Below, in pieces: positions 1-10,909 of a DNA stretch of 48,151 nt. The notes under the pieces are model-generated. The model did not search any database. It saw only the letters and a list, made by a program, of their open reading frames with translations, and was not told the origin of the DNA. The stretch is from Planctomycetota bacterium (lineage in GTDB: Bacteria; Planctomycetota; Planctomycetia; Planctomycetales; Planctomycetaceae): positions 1 through 48,151 of the forward strand of contig JAQBVJ010000050.1 in assembly GCA_027623235.1 (NCBI GenBank), in the 5' to 3' direction. The first letter of the stretch is position 1; every line of letters begins with the position of its first letter. The translations under genes and the position numbers were made by a program.

Positions 1-2
1 TC

Positions 3-2162
<2,160 letters not shown>

Positions 2163-2190
2163 GAAAAAGCGTTCTCGCAGACGATTCAAG

Positions 2191-2226
2191 AGCCCGGCCT
2201 CGATGAGGCTCGGGCTTCTTTTATTG
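2191..2226 (+). terminator. Rho-independent terminator of the DUF11 gene
   Basis: AGCCCG-GCCTC pairs with GAGGC-CGGGCT with one bulged T, and the hairpin runs into a T-rich tract (TTCTTTTATT). It lies 28 nt after the stop codon. Confidence 0.75.
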
Positions 2227-2261
2227 ATGATGCGCGATCTGTTGTGAGCTTCCGTCGGCGC

Positions 2262-2296
2262 AAAAGAAAACCCGACTCCCCTTACGGAGAGCCGGG
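2262..2296 (-). terminator. Strong rho-independent terminator of the small RNA
   Basis: Read on the minus strand, an 11-bp stem (two G-U pairs) is closed by a GUAA tetraloop of the GNRA class (2296-2271) and followed by TTTTCTTTTG (2270-2261). It is one of the best terminators in the window and supports a separate minus-strand transcript. Confidence 0.8.
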
Positions 2297-2358
2297 CGAA
2301 GTCTCGTCAGCGATTGTGCTGCACGAGGAGGTGGTGTCGAAACCACCCGCCGGTGGCC

Positions 2359-2400
2359 TCAACGGACCGCACCTCGCTGGCTGGATAAATCACATATCAC
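2359..2400 (-). CDS. 13-residue leader-like ORF inside the small RNA
   Basis: A GTG codon sits 7 nt after AGGAGG, which is ideal spacing, and opens a 13-residue frame MICDLSSQRGAVR ending in TGA. The strength of the ribosome-binding site contrasts with the weak sites of most genes here, so it may really be translated. It is too short for a family assignment. It could be a leader peptide controlling the RNA fold, or the Shine-Dalgarno may serve only for pairing. Confidence 0.4.
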   Translation of the reverse strand: MICDLSSQRGAVR

Positions 2401-2507
2401 TCGACCACCTCCTTTCTTATGAATTCCTGAGTTGACCGCGGTCGGGGCCAGCCCGGACCGCACGGTGCTCGGTACCCACTCGTGCTGCGTCAGCACGAAC
2501 TTCATCA

Positions 2508-2536
2508 ATCATTTCTGGAATCTTGAAATCTGGCAA
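2508..2536 (-). promoter_or_regulatory. Possible sigma70-type promoter for the small RNA
   Basis: TTGCCA (2536-2531) and AATGAT (2513-2508) are separated by 17 nt on the minus strand. The -35 matches TTGACA at 5 of 6 positions and the -10 matches TATAAT at 4 of 6. The predicted start near 2501 lies just before the first hairpin. Confidence 0.35.
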
Positions 2537-2667
2537 CCCCGAATTCGCGGCGTTCTGGTGATTGTCGTGAAGGCTGCGAGAAGCAACTTGACTGGCGACC
2601 TCGCCAGTACCGAGTGGCTTGCGCCGTGCCGCTTTCCTAATTCAACGGGCTGCTGAGCGAAGGCGGA

Positions 2668-2702
2668 AATAAAAAAGCCCCGAGGCCAGACGGCACTCGG
2701 GG
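2668..2702 (-). terminator. Rho-independent terminator of the cupredoxin-like gene
   Basis: GCCCCGAG (2677-2684) and CTCGGGGC (2695-2702) form a perfect 8-bp stem. On the minus strand it is followed by TTTTTTATTT. It sits about 30 nt downstream of the minus-strand stop at 2733. Confidence 0.85.
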
Positions 2703-2732
2703 CATTCATTCAAGCTGGCGTCCGCGATTCGG

Positions 2733-3524
2733 CTATTTGGCGAGTTCGTCGTCTTTGACTTCGAATTTCGCGACGTCGACTTTGACTTCCTTCAGCTTGG
2801 TGTCGCCATCGATCACGACCTTCATGGCTTTGTCGATGTAGCCGACTCTTTCGTGCCAGACGATGAATTCGTATTCACCAGCCGGCATTTTGGGAATGGT
2901 GAACTTGCCGTCTTTATCCGTGATGGCTGCGTAAGGGTGGTCAAGGATCAGCCACCGGGCACTCATCCATCCGTGAATGTCGCACTTCACTTCGATCGGC
3001 AGTCGCTCTTTGATCGTGAACTTTGGCATCTTGATACCAACCCGATCATTGGCAGCGACGATGAAGTTTTCGCCCTTATTGAAAATCGGAATGGTATGAG
3101 TGTTGTGAGGAATGTTGTCGCCTGACTTGACGACGACCTGCTGATCAGTTCGCACGAGAAGCGAGTGTGGTGTGAACTGACATCCCTTCTGGTCAAACTC
3201 GACTTCCTTCTTTTTCGATGCTTTGAGTTCCGGGTGGATCTGGCTCGAGCTGATCGATTTCAGATAAATGAAAATGTGCTGAATGCCTTTGTTGTCCTTG
3301 TTCACGACCAGCGTGTCGTTGGAAACGTCCTGAACCGAACAGCACTGAGGATCGCGGACCTTCGCGTCTCCCTTCATAACTTTCGGTGCCAGCTTCGGAA
3401 TGGCTCCATCGAGCACGAACTGGCCGGTCAGGTCGCCATATTCGGCGGCCTGGGCACCAGTCGCGATGGCCAGTACGGCCAGGGCACAGGCCCATTGTTT
3501 GAGACTCAGCGTGAGATTACGCAT
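2733..3524 (-). CDS. Secreted cupredoxin-like protein
   Basis: The 263-residue product starts at ATG 3524, preceded by GAGGAG. I prefer this to the longer frame because a typical signal peptide follows at once (MRNLTLSLKQW... ending ATGAQA|AEY). The middle part carries a type-1 copper arrangement: histidines in 'IPHNTHTI', then C-x2-H-x2-M in 'CDIHGWM', the ligand order of plastocyanin-like domains. A C-terminal segment ('TDKDGKFTIPKMPAGEYEFIVWHE') resembles a carboxypeptidase-regulatory-like beta-sandwich. I infer a periplasmic copper or electron-transfer protein of the kind found beside planctomycete cytochromes. The PSCyt genes lie divergently next to it, which fits but does not prove a redox partnership. 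Confidence 0.8.
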   Translation of the reverse strand: MRNLTLSLKQWACALAVLAIATGAQAAEYGDLTGQFVLDGAIPKLAPKVMKGDAKVRDPQCCSVQDVSNDTLVVNKDNKGIQHIFIYLKSISSSQIHPELKASKKKEVEFDQKGCQFTPHSLLVRTDQQVVVKSGDNIPHNTHTIPIFNKGENFIVAANDRVGIKMPKFTIKERLPIEVKCDIHGWMSARWLILDHPYAAITDKDGKFTIPKMPAGEYEFIVWHERVGYIDKAMKVVIDGDTKLKEVKVDVAKFEVKDDELAK

Positions 3525-3934
3525 CGGTTGACTCCTCAAAAGTTCGGCCCGGTCATGCACCAGGCTGTGTTCAGGTTCTGTGGGAGAGCGGAGAAATCCA
3601 GCCAGGTCGCGAGCCGGGAGGCACCCGCTCAACGTTCACAAATTGAGTACGACTGGATTGAGGCTCTCGCCAAAAGGAAACAGGGAAAGCTTTCGCCGGG
3701 AACGTGGTGAAAGCCGGATTCTGGTGGGGAGACAGTCAGCGGAGGGACGCCGCCCGCAGGCGACAGGGTACGAGACTACCGATTCAAAATGGCAATTGCG
3801 AGTCTTCGCCCTGAGAACCGCCGGGACCGGAATCTGTGGCGGAAATCGGCCGATTTGTCACGCTGATTGCCGAATCAGTCCCCGATTCGTCAGAATGCGG
3901 TTTGACCAGCGGTTTCCCTCTCAGGGCAAAAAAA
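3525..3934. other. Divergent intergenic region with a 14-bp palindrome
   Basis: This 410-nt gap between divergent genes must hold both promoters, but no convincing -35/-10 pair is visible. AAATCGGCCGATTT at 3843-3856 is a perfect palindrome, followed by a 6-bp inverted repeat CTGATT-GCCG-AATCAG. Both lie about 70-90 nt before the PSCyt start and could be a regulator site. Open frames here look like shadows. Confidence 0.35.
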
Positions 3935-6900
3935 ATGTCCATCCGTTTCGCGACGACTGGTGTCTTTCTCGGCGGCCTCGCTGCTGTGGTATTCGCTCAA
4001 GCTGGGGTTTTCGGTCAAACCGGGCAAACACAACCGGCCGACGCGAAAGCTCCGAATCAGAGTGCCGAAGGGCTGGCTTTGTTTAAGAAGGAAGTGCGAG
4101 GGCTTCTTCACGAAAAATGCCTGAAGTGTCACGGCGGCGGTTCGGTCAAAGGCGACTTCGATCTGTCGAGCCGCGAGAAGCTCATTGAAAGCGGCTACGT
4201 CGAGGCGACTGCAAAGGACTCGCACCTAGTCAAGCTGATCGAACATGCCGAAGAGCCGCACATGCCGTTCAAGGCTCCAAAGCTGCCGCCGAATTCAATC
4301 GCTGCGATCCGAAAATGGATCGACCTGGGAGCTCCCTACGACAAGCCGCTTGTGGAGCAGACCGCCACTCGCCCGCCGATGAGGGTCACCGACGAGGATC
4401 GGCAGTTCTGGTCGTTCCGCCCGCTTCAGGTGGACTCGCCTCCGAATACGGATCTCGATTCGTGGACGCAAACTCCGATCGACCGATTCATCGCGGCAAA
4501 GCTGATCGAGAATGCCCTCACCCCGAATGAAACCGCCGCGCGGCGTGTGCTGATCCGCCGAGCTTCCTTCAACCTGCTCGGCCTGCCACCGACTCCCGAG
4601 GAAGTAACCGCGTTTGAGAGCGACAAGGATCCGCAAGCCTGGCCGAAGTTGATCGACCGGCTGCTCGAATCGTCGCACTACGGCGAGCGATGGGCGCGGC
4701 ACTGGATGGACGTCGCGCGGTTTGGGGAGTCGTTCGGTGGCGAGCACGATTACTACCGGCCGAACGCCTACCACTACCGCGACTTCCTCATCAAGGCCTT
4801 CAACCAGGACATGCCGTACGATCAGTTTGCCCGCTGGCAGCTGGCCGGCGATGAGCTCGCGCCGGACAACCCGTTGGCGAATACCGCAACCGGATTTCTG
4901 TCGGCCGGAACGTTTCCGACTCAGCTGACGGAAGTCGAATTCGAATCGGCCCGGTACGACGAACTCGACGACATGGTGACGACGACGGGCGTCGCGTTCC
5001 TCGGCCTGTCGATCGGCTGTGCCCGCTGTCACGATCACAAATACGACCCGATCCCGACTCGCGACTACTACCGCATCGTCGCGGCGTTCGGCAAGGCGAT
5101 CCGCTGTGAAACGGAGCTCAACCTTGAGCCCGAAGAAAATCTCAAACGCAAAGCCGCGTGGGAGATCGAGCTGGCTCGTCTGGAAAAGCAGGCTGCCGAC
5201 TTTGAGAAAACCGACCTGGCGACGAAGTTCCTGGACTGGCTGAAGGACTACAAACCGGGCGAGGGTCTGAGTGCCTGGGAAGATCTGAAGATCGAGTCCG
5301 TGACCTCAACGGCCGGCACAAAGTTCGAGCGACAGCCCGACGGCTCGTACCTGTCAACCGGAAACGCGCCGGACAAAGAGGTCATCACAGTCGTCGCGAC
5401 GACGAAGCGACTGAACCTGCGGGCGATCCGGCTTGAGGCGCTGAAGCACGACTCGCTGCCGCAAAAAGGCCCGGGCCGAGCCGCCAACGGCAATTTCGCA
5501 TTGGGCAACTTTCAAGTGACTGCTCAGCCGCAGTCTCCCGGCAGCTCTGGCACCGTCGCGATTTTGAAAGCCGCGCGGGCAACTCATCAGCAGAACGCCG
5601 GGGCTCTCTCTGTCGCGGCATCGATCGATCAGGACCCGATCAGCGGCTGGGCTGTCGACGTGGGAGGAATCGGCAAGGACCAGGCGGCCGTCTTCGATTT
5701 TGCCTCGCCAGTCGGCAACGAAGGCGGAACGCGGCTCACCATCGAACTGCGGTTCAACCATCCCAATACGAAACACACGATCGGCCGCTTTCGGCTGGGA
5801 GTGACGGACCGGGAATCTCCGACAGCGGAGCTCGGAAACGCAGGCCCGAGTGCAGAAATTGTGAGTGCTCTGAATTTGCTAAAGAAGGAAGAGGCGATCA
5901 AACAGGATTCTGCTGAATGGAAAACAGCGCTCGCCTGGTTTGCCACAACGGTTCCCGACGCGAAGAAGTTGCAGGAGGCCATTGCTGAGCACAGGAAAAA
6001 GGGACCTCAGCAGAAGCTGACGAAAATCATGCTGGCCAGTGAAGGCCTGCCGAAACCAGATCACCACGCCAACGGGCGCGGCTACCCGCACTTCTACGAG
6101 CAGACGTTTCTGCTGAACCGCGGCGACGCCAACCAGAAAGGCGACGTCAGTCAGCCAGGTTTCCTGCAGGTTCTTTCGCCATCGGGGCGAGACCTCGATC
6201 ACTTTCGAATCGCTCCGCCGGAAGGCTGGAAACGGTCGAACTTCGAGCGGGCTTCCTTTGCCAACTGGATGACCGACGCGAAAGAGGGCGCTGGCCAGCT
6301 GGTCGCGCGAGTCATCGTTAACCGGATCTGGCATCACCACTTCGGTCAAGGCATCGTCGCGACGCCGAATGATTTCGGCTTTCCGGGCGACCGACCGACA
6401 CATCCGAAGCTACTGGACTGGCTGGCCGATGACCTCATTAGAAACGGCTGGAAACTGAAGCGGCTGCACAAGCTGATCCTGACCAGTGCTGTCTTCATGC
6501 AGAGCAGTCAGTTCGACGAGGCTCGTGCGAAGATCGATCCCGAGAACAATTTCCTCTGGCGACGAACGCCGCGCCGCCTCGAAGCCGAGGCGATTCGAGA
6601 CGCGATGCTCGCGGTGTCGGGTCAGTTGGACGAAACGATGTTCGGCCCAGGCACACTCGACCAGAACTCAAAACGCCGCAGCGTTTACTTCACGGTGAAA
6701 CGCAGCGAGCTGATTCCGATGATGATGCTGTTCGACTGGCCCGAACACATGGTGAGCATCGGCCTCCGCTCGACGACAACAATCGCACCACAGGCTCTGA
6801 TGTTCATGAACAGTCCGCAGGGCCGAGCCTACGCCCAGACAACGGCCACGCGAGTCCGTCAGGATGGGCTCGCCGAATCGATCGCCGCGGCCTACCAGAC

Positions 6901-7063
6901 AACGCTGGCGAGAACTCCGGGCGCTGACGAAGCGGCCCTCGCGCTGAAGTTTGTCGAGACCCAGAAAACCCTTTACGGAAACGAGCGGAACGCCGCGGAT
7001 CGGGCCCTGGCCGATCTCTGCCAGATGCTTCTCGCGTCCAGCGAGTTTGTTTTTATCGACTGA
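3935..7063 (+). CDS. PSCyt1 / DUF1549 / DUF1553 secreted cytochrome
   Basis: This protein has 1042 residues. ATG 3935 is chosen because it opens a signal peptide (MSIRFATTGVFLGGLAAVVFAQ); the longer frame upstream has no such feature. A covalent-heme motif CLKCH lies at residues 62-66 (planctomycete cytochrome C domain). DUF1549 follows, with 'DRFIAAKL', 'YGERWARHWMDVARF' and a second motif CARCH at 362-366. The C-terminal third is DUF1553 ('ANWMTDAKEGAGQLVARVIVNRIWHHHFGQGIV'-type signature, given here only in outline). About 150 residues between the two DUFs are less conserved. Such proteins are abundant in Planctomycetota; the substrate is unknown, and a periplasmic redox role in breakdown of complex carbon is only a hypothesis. 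It is followed by a second family member. Confidence 0.9.
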   Translation: MSIRFATTGVFLGGLAAVVFAQAGVFGQTGQTQPADAKAPNQSAEGLALFKKEVRGLLHEKCLKCHGGGSVKGDFDLSSREKLIESGYVEATAKDSHLVKLIEHAEEPHMPFKAPKLPPNSIAAIRKWIDLGAPYDKPLVEQTATRPPMRVTDEDRQFWSFRPLQVDSPPNTDLDSWTQTPIDRFIAAKLIENALTPNETAARRVLIRRASFNLLGLPPTPEEVTAFESDKDPQAWPKLIDRLLESSHYGERWARHWMDVARFGESFGGEHDYYRPNAYHYRDFLIKAFNQDMPYDQFARWQLAGDELAPDNPLANTATGFLSAGTFPTQLTEVEFESARYDELDDMVTTTGVAFLGLSIGCARCHDHKYDPIPTRDYYRIVAAFGKAIRCETELNLEPEENLKRKAAWEIELARLEKQAADFEKTDLATKFLDWLKDYKPGEGLSAWEDLKIESVTSTAGTKFERQPDGSYLSTGNAPDKEVITVVATTKRLNLRAIRLEALKHDSLPQKGPGRAANGNFALGNFQVTAQPQSPGSSGTVAILKAARATHQQNAGALSVAASIDQDPISGWAVDVGGIGKDQAAVFDFASPVGNEGGTRLTIELRFNHPNTKHTIGRFRLGVTDRESPTAELGNAGPSAEIVSALNLLKKEEAIKQDSAEWKTALAWFATTVPDAKKLQEAIAEHRKKGPQQKLTKIMLASEGLPKPDHHANGRGYPHFYEQTFLLNRGDANQKGDVSQPGFLQVLSPSGRDLDHFRIAPPEGWKRSNFERASFANWMTDAKEGAGQLVARVIVNRIWHHHFGQGIVATPNDFGFPGDRPTHPKLLDWLADDLIRNGWKLKRLHKLILTSAVFMQSSQFDEARAKIDPENNFLWRRTPRRLEAEAIRDAMLAVSGQLDETMFGPGTLDQNSKRRSVYFTVKRSELIPMMMLFDWPEHMVSIGLRSTTTIAPQALMFMNSPQGRAYAQTTATRVRQDGLAESIAAAYQTTLARTPGADEAALALKFVETQKTLYGNERNAADRALADLCQMLLASSEFVFID

Positions 7064-7307
7064 CCGCGCGAGGTCACCCGAAGAGGTTGTGAGTTTTTCA
7101 GTAAGCCGGGCCAGACGCAGGGGCGCTCCGGCAGTCTTGCTTCCATGAGCCGTTCATCTTCAAAGCAGCTCGCTGGCGGACGTAACCCACCATTGGATCG
7201 AGGCTTGCTGCACGCACTCTGTGACTGGCGGCACGCCTCGACTGTCGGGACAGTTCGTCTTCCGGTATCCTCGCCGCTTCTCTCCTGCGTCTCATCTGGG
7301 AGCAAGC

Positions 7308-9548
7308 ATGAGCCCTTTCCGACAGGCACTGTCTGCCATCACCTTCACGTTGCTGATCTTCGCCGTCTCGCAGCAGCAGTCGACCGCCGCTGAAGAAGTC
7401 GCGAGTGAAGTTGCCGAGCGACCAATCACCGCCGAAGACCGCGAACACTGGTCTTACCAGCCGGTCCGAAATCCCAAGCCGCCTGCCGTCACAAACGAAG
7501 CCTGGGTTCGCACGCCGATCGACCGCTTTATCCTGGCCCGACTCGAAGCTGCGGGGCTGTCTCCGGCCGTTCCCGCCCGGCCGCGCGATCTGCAACGGCG
7601 GCTCTATCTCGATCTCATCGGTCTTCCACCGACGATCGCTGAGCAGGATGCTTTTCTCGCCGACCCGACTGCAGAGAATCTCGACCGGGAAGCAGCGAGG
7701 CTCCTGAAGCGACCTGGCTACGGCGAGCGATGGGCCCGGCACTGGCTTGATCTGGTCCGCTACGCCGACACAAACGGTTACGAGCGGGACGGCATCAAGC
7801 CCGCCGGCTGGCGGTACCGCGACTGGGTCATCGGCTCGCTCAATAAAGACAAACCGTACGACCGCTTCGTGCTGGAGCAACTGGCTGGTGATGAACTCGA
7901 CGATGCCAGCACTGAGACGATTCTAGCGACCGGCTTCTACCGTCTCGGCCCGTGGGATGACGAGCCAGCCGAACCCGCGCAGGATCTGCACGACCAGCGC
8001 GACGACATGATTCGCACGATTTCGCAGGTGTTCGTCGGCCTGACACTCGGCTGCGCGAGGTGTCACGATCACAAATTCGACGCGCTGTCGATGCACGATT
8101 ATTACCGTCTGTCCGCGATCCTCGCCCCGCTCGAACGCCCGCGTGGCGGTCGGACTGAACTGACCCGCCCGGCCGGATCACTCGCACAGCGGCTGGCACT
8201 CGATGAGAGAAACCGCCGCGTCTCGCAGTTCGAGGCCGAAGCGGCATCGGTTCGCGCCTCGGCTGAAAAACGCGTCCTCGCCGACGAGAATTCCGGACTC
8301 GCTGGAGATGTCGTCACCGCATTTCGAACGCCCGCCGACAAACGAAACGCCGAACAGAAACAACTCGTCGAGCAGAATCAAAAACAGCTCGATGAGAAAG
8401 CGACCCAGGCGTTGACCGATGCCGAGCGAAAAACAATCGCCGACGGGCAGGAGGCCATCGCCAGGCTGCGGGTCAGCGTTCCGGATCTTCCCGATGGCTA
8501 TTTTCTCTTCGAGCCTGACCGTGCTGCTCCCACGACAAATCTTCTTCTGCGAGGCCGCGCGGCAACGCCAGGTCCGACAATCGCGCCGGGCCTGCCGGCC
8601 ATCCTCGTTTCACAGCAACCGACGTTTGAGAAAACTCTTGAGAAGACAACCGGCCGGCGACTCGCACTGGCAAACTGGATTCTCGATCCGGCAAACCCGC
8701 TCACCGCGCGGGTCATTGTCAACCGCGTCTGGCAGTACCACTTTGGCGAGGGCCTTGTGCGGACGCCGAGCGATTTCGGATTGCTCGGCCTGGAACCGAC
8801 TCACCCCGAGTTGCTGGACTGGCTCGCGCACTGGTTCGTCCATGAGGCCGACTGGTCGCTGAAGAAACTCCACACGCTGATCATCCGCAGCCAGACGTAC
8901 CGGATGAGCAAAGCACTGCGTCCCGCGGAAGCGGAAAGAGATCCGCTGAATCTGCTGCTGTGGAGATTCCCCTATCGCCGGCTGCAGGTTGAGGCGCTGC
9001 GCGATTCGATGCTCGCCGCGTCGGGACAGCTCAACCGGAAAATGTACGGACCAGGGACGTACCTCCATATTCCCTCGCAGGCCCTGGAAGGGCACGCCGA
9101 CCGAGCGTCCATCTGGAAACCGTTCGACGAGAAAGAAGCCTCTCGCCGCACCGTTTACGCTCTCGTCAAACGATCTCTGCTCGTGCCGATGCTGGAAGTT
9201 CTCGATCTGTGCGACACGACCCGCTCGACCGAAGTCCGCAACATCACGAGCGTCCCGACTCAGGCACTGACTTTGTTTAACGGAGACTTCGTCAACCGGC
9301 AGGCTGCTCACCTGGCCGACCGAGCCGTTCGGGAAGCCGGGTCCGATCCAGGGAAACAGATCACGCAGATCTGGAGGCTCGCCCTTTGCCGGCCGCCCGA
9401 GGCGGAAGAACTGTCCGCGATGAAAAACTGGCTGGCGGATGAAGCGGATAGCGGCGATGACTCAAAGCGGGACGAAGCAGAACGCCTCGCGCTGATTCAG
9501 CTCTGCCGGGTCGTGTTGAATCTCAACGAGTTCGCTTATCCCAACTGA
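7308..9548 (+). CDS. DUF1549 / DUF1553 secreted protein
   Basis: This protein has 746 residues. ATG 7308 follows GGGAGC and starts a signal peptide (MSPFRQALSAITFTLLIFAV, cleavage near TAA|EE). It has the same DUF1549-DUF1553 order as the preceding gene, including 'TPIDRFILARLEAAGL', 'YGERWARHWLDLVRYADTNG' and a heme motif CARCH at residues 249-253. It lacks the N-terminal PSCyt1 heme domain and the long insert, so it is shorter and has one c-type heme motif instead of two. A charged coiled-coil-like stretch (nt 8190-8450) separates the halves. The two genes are probably paralogues; the 244-nt gap suggests separate promoters or a loose operon. Confidence 0.9.
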   Translation: MSPFRQALSAITFTLLIFAVSQQQSTAAEEVASEVAERPITAEDREHWSYQPVRNPKPPAVTNEAWVRTPIDRFILARLEAAGLSPAVPARPRDLQRRLYLDLIGLPPTIAEQDAFLADPTAENLDREAARLLKRPGYGERWARHWLDLVRYADTNGYERDGIKPAGWRYRDWVIGSLNKDKPYDRFVLEQLAGDELDDASTETILATGFYRLGPWDDEPAEPAQDLHDQRDDMIRTISQVFVGLTLGCARCHDHKFDALSMHDYYRLSAILAPLERPRGGRTELTRPAGSLAQRLALDERNRRVSQFEAEAASVRASAEKRVLADENSGLAGDVVTAFRTPADKRNAEQKQLVEQNQKQLDEKATQALTDAERKTIADGQEAIARLRVSVPDLPDGYFLFEPDRAAPTTNLLLRGRAATPGPTIAPGLPAILVSQQPTFEKTLEKTTGRRLALANWILDPANPLTARVIVNRVWQYHFGEGLVRTPSDFGLLGLEPTHPELLDWLAHWFVHEADWSLKKLHTLIIRSQTYRMSKALRPAEAERDPLNLLLWRFPYRRLQVEALRDSMLAASGQLNRKMYGPGTYLHIPSQALEGHADRASIWKPFDEKEASRRTVYALVKRSLLVPMLEVLDLCDTTRSTEVRNITSVPTQALTLFNGDFVNRQAAHLADRAVREAGSDPGKQITQIWRLALCRPPEAEELSAMKNWLADEADSGDDSKRDEAERLALIQLCRVVLNLNEFAYPN

Positions 9549-9690
9549 TCGCGGTTCGCTCATTCAGTTCGGCAGTCGGCGCAAATCTAAGCAATCGGAA
9601 TAATCGTTAAAGTTTGACATTCCAGATGCCGATTCAGACAGAACGCCGGGTGTGCGCCAATCCCGGCTCAGCCGAGCCCACTTTCCCGAG

Positions 9691-10623
9691 ATGACAATGC
9701 CCCGCTTTGTTCTGTGCCTGGTGCTTCTGCTGCCTTTTTCAGCGACGGCGGTCTCTGGGCAGGACCACTTGCTTCACCCCGACCGGCTGAATATCGATCG
9801 GCTTTACGATCCGAATTTTCTGGACGAAGTTTTCGCTCCGATCCACCACACGCACTTCAGCGGGAACGGTACTCCCTACGTCCATCCGTTTACTTTCGAG
9901 CCGCCGCAGATTCACCAGGACGTTTTCTTCATTTTCAAATATGCCGAAAACACGATCGAGGGAACCGACGAGTACGAATCGGAATTCCACATCGACTGGG
10001 CATTGACGAAGCGGCTGGGCATCCTGTTCGCCGTCCCGATGGTGGGGAATCATCAGCCGGGCGGGATTCAGAATGTCGGCATCGGCGATCTGGAAATCGG
10101 CCCGCGTGTCATGTGGATTGAGAGTGACACGTTCATCCTGGCGTCCAATTTCCTGATCACGGCACCGACCGGTGACGAGACACGCGACCTCGGTGCTGGC
10201 GAGGCGACCTTCAGCCCGCTGATCACCACCTGGCACGACCTCGGAAACTGGAATTCGCTGCTGTTCAATTTCGGCCCTGAGTTCGGGACGCGAAGCGGCG
10301 ACAAGTCGATGATCTACGGCTTCTCGCTCGCCCACACCTGGATCGGCAGTTCCATTCTCGACGACGAGTCCCACGACGATCACGACCACGCGGAACACGA
10401 TGGCCACGCGGCCCACTTCGCTCCTGGTATGAGGACCGTCTATCTCGAGCTCAATGGAGAAACGCAGCTCGACGGTGCCGAGCAGACGATGATCGAACTG
10501 CTCCCCGGGTTCAGCTACGTCCTGGCCAAAAGCGCTGAACTGCGTTTCGGAGTGCTGCTGCCCGTGTCCGAAACAAAGCGGTTTGACCGTCAGTATTTTG
10601 CGTCGTTCACGTGGATTTATTGA
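9691..10623 (+). CDS. Outer-membrane beta-barrel protein with His-rich loop
   Basis: This 310-residue protein starts at ATG 9691 (ATG 9697 is also possible), just before a signal peptide (MPRFVLCLVLLLPFSATAVSGQ). The body alternates short amphipathic strands ('FHIDWALTKRLGILFAVPMV', 'FILASNFLITAPTGDE') and ends in an aromatic residue (FTWIY), as outer-membrane barrels do. The 'tAPTGde' turn resembles the MetA/phenol-degradation transporter-like barrels. A loop around nt 10355-10425 has eight histidines with aspartates (DDESHDDHDHAEHDGHAAH), suggesting metal binding. It sits downstream of the PSCyt genes; whether it works with them is unknown. Confidence 0.75.
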   Translation: MTMPRFVLCLVLLLPFSATAVSGQDHLLHPDRLNIDRLYDPNFLDEVFAPIHHTHFSGNGTPYVHPFTFEPPQIHQDVFFIFKYAENTIEGTDEYESEFHIDWALTKRLGILFAVPMVGNHQPGGIQNVGIGDLEIGPRVMWIESDTFILASNFLITAPTGDETRDLGAGEATFSPLITTWHDLGNWNSLLFNFGPEFGTRSGDKSMIYGFSLAHTWIGSSILDDESHDDHDHAEHDGHAAHFAPGMRTVYLELNGETQLDGAEQTMIELLPGFSYVLAKSAELRFGVLLPVSETKRFDRQYFASFTWIY

Positions 10624-10909
10624 GGCAGTCTTCGCTCACACTCTGCCGGCGCCCGTTGAAAAGTAGCGGCGCGGCGTACGCCTGCGGGTCCGGGGGGGCT
10701 TTCCCTGCGAAAACCGGGCGGCTCGCTCCGCTATATTGATTCGATTTTTTCCAACGGGATGCGGGCGGCCCATCGCTCACGTTTCACGCCGGATTGAGTT
10801 GACGTTTCCTGGTGGCGAGGGCCGTTGCCTGGCATGGCAGAGGAACAGGAATTATCGTTGCTTCGTCTGTTCTCAACGATTTCCTCTCTCGCAATCACGG
10901 AACTGCTCC

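Larger units (their letters stand above)
2262..2501 (-). ncRNA. Candidate structured small RNA with a 13-codon ORF
   Basis: No ordinary protein fits this gap, but the minus strand looks like a complete short transcription unit. It has a possible promoter (TTGCCA at 2536-2531, 17-nt spacer, AATGAT at 2513-2508), a 7-bp hairpin at 2481-2497 and another at 2439-2460. These are followed by a strong Shine-Dalgarno AGGAGG at 2413-2408, a 13-codon GTG-initiated ORF (2400-2359), a local hairpin and a strong terminator (2262-2296). The RNA segment ACCACCUCCU (complement of 2326-2335) is perfectly complementary to the Shine-Dalgarno region AGGAGGUGGU (complement of 2404-2413). It could instead pair with a nearer GGUGGU. 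That gives two mutually exclusive folds, as in a riboswitch or attenuator, or a decoy anti-SD RNA. The function and the transcript ends are inference. Confidence 0.5.

Noticed and set aside
2404..2417. Plus-strand ACCACCTCCTTTCT resembling the 3' end of 16S rRNA
   Set aside because: It is only the complement of a strong Shine-Dalgarno; there is no other rRNA sequence around it.
2244..2435. 63-codon plus-strand open frame in the gap after the DUF11 gene
   Set aside because: It is the exact antisense of the structured minus-strand unit and its terminator; it has no ribosome-binding site, and its openness follows from the RNA sequence.
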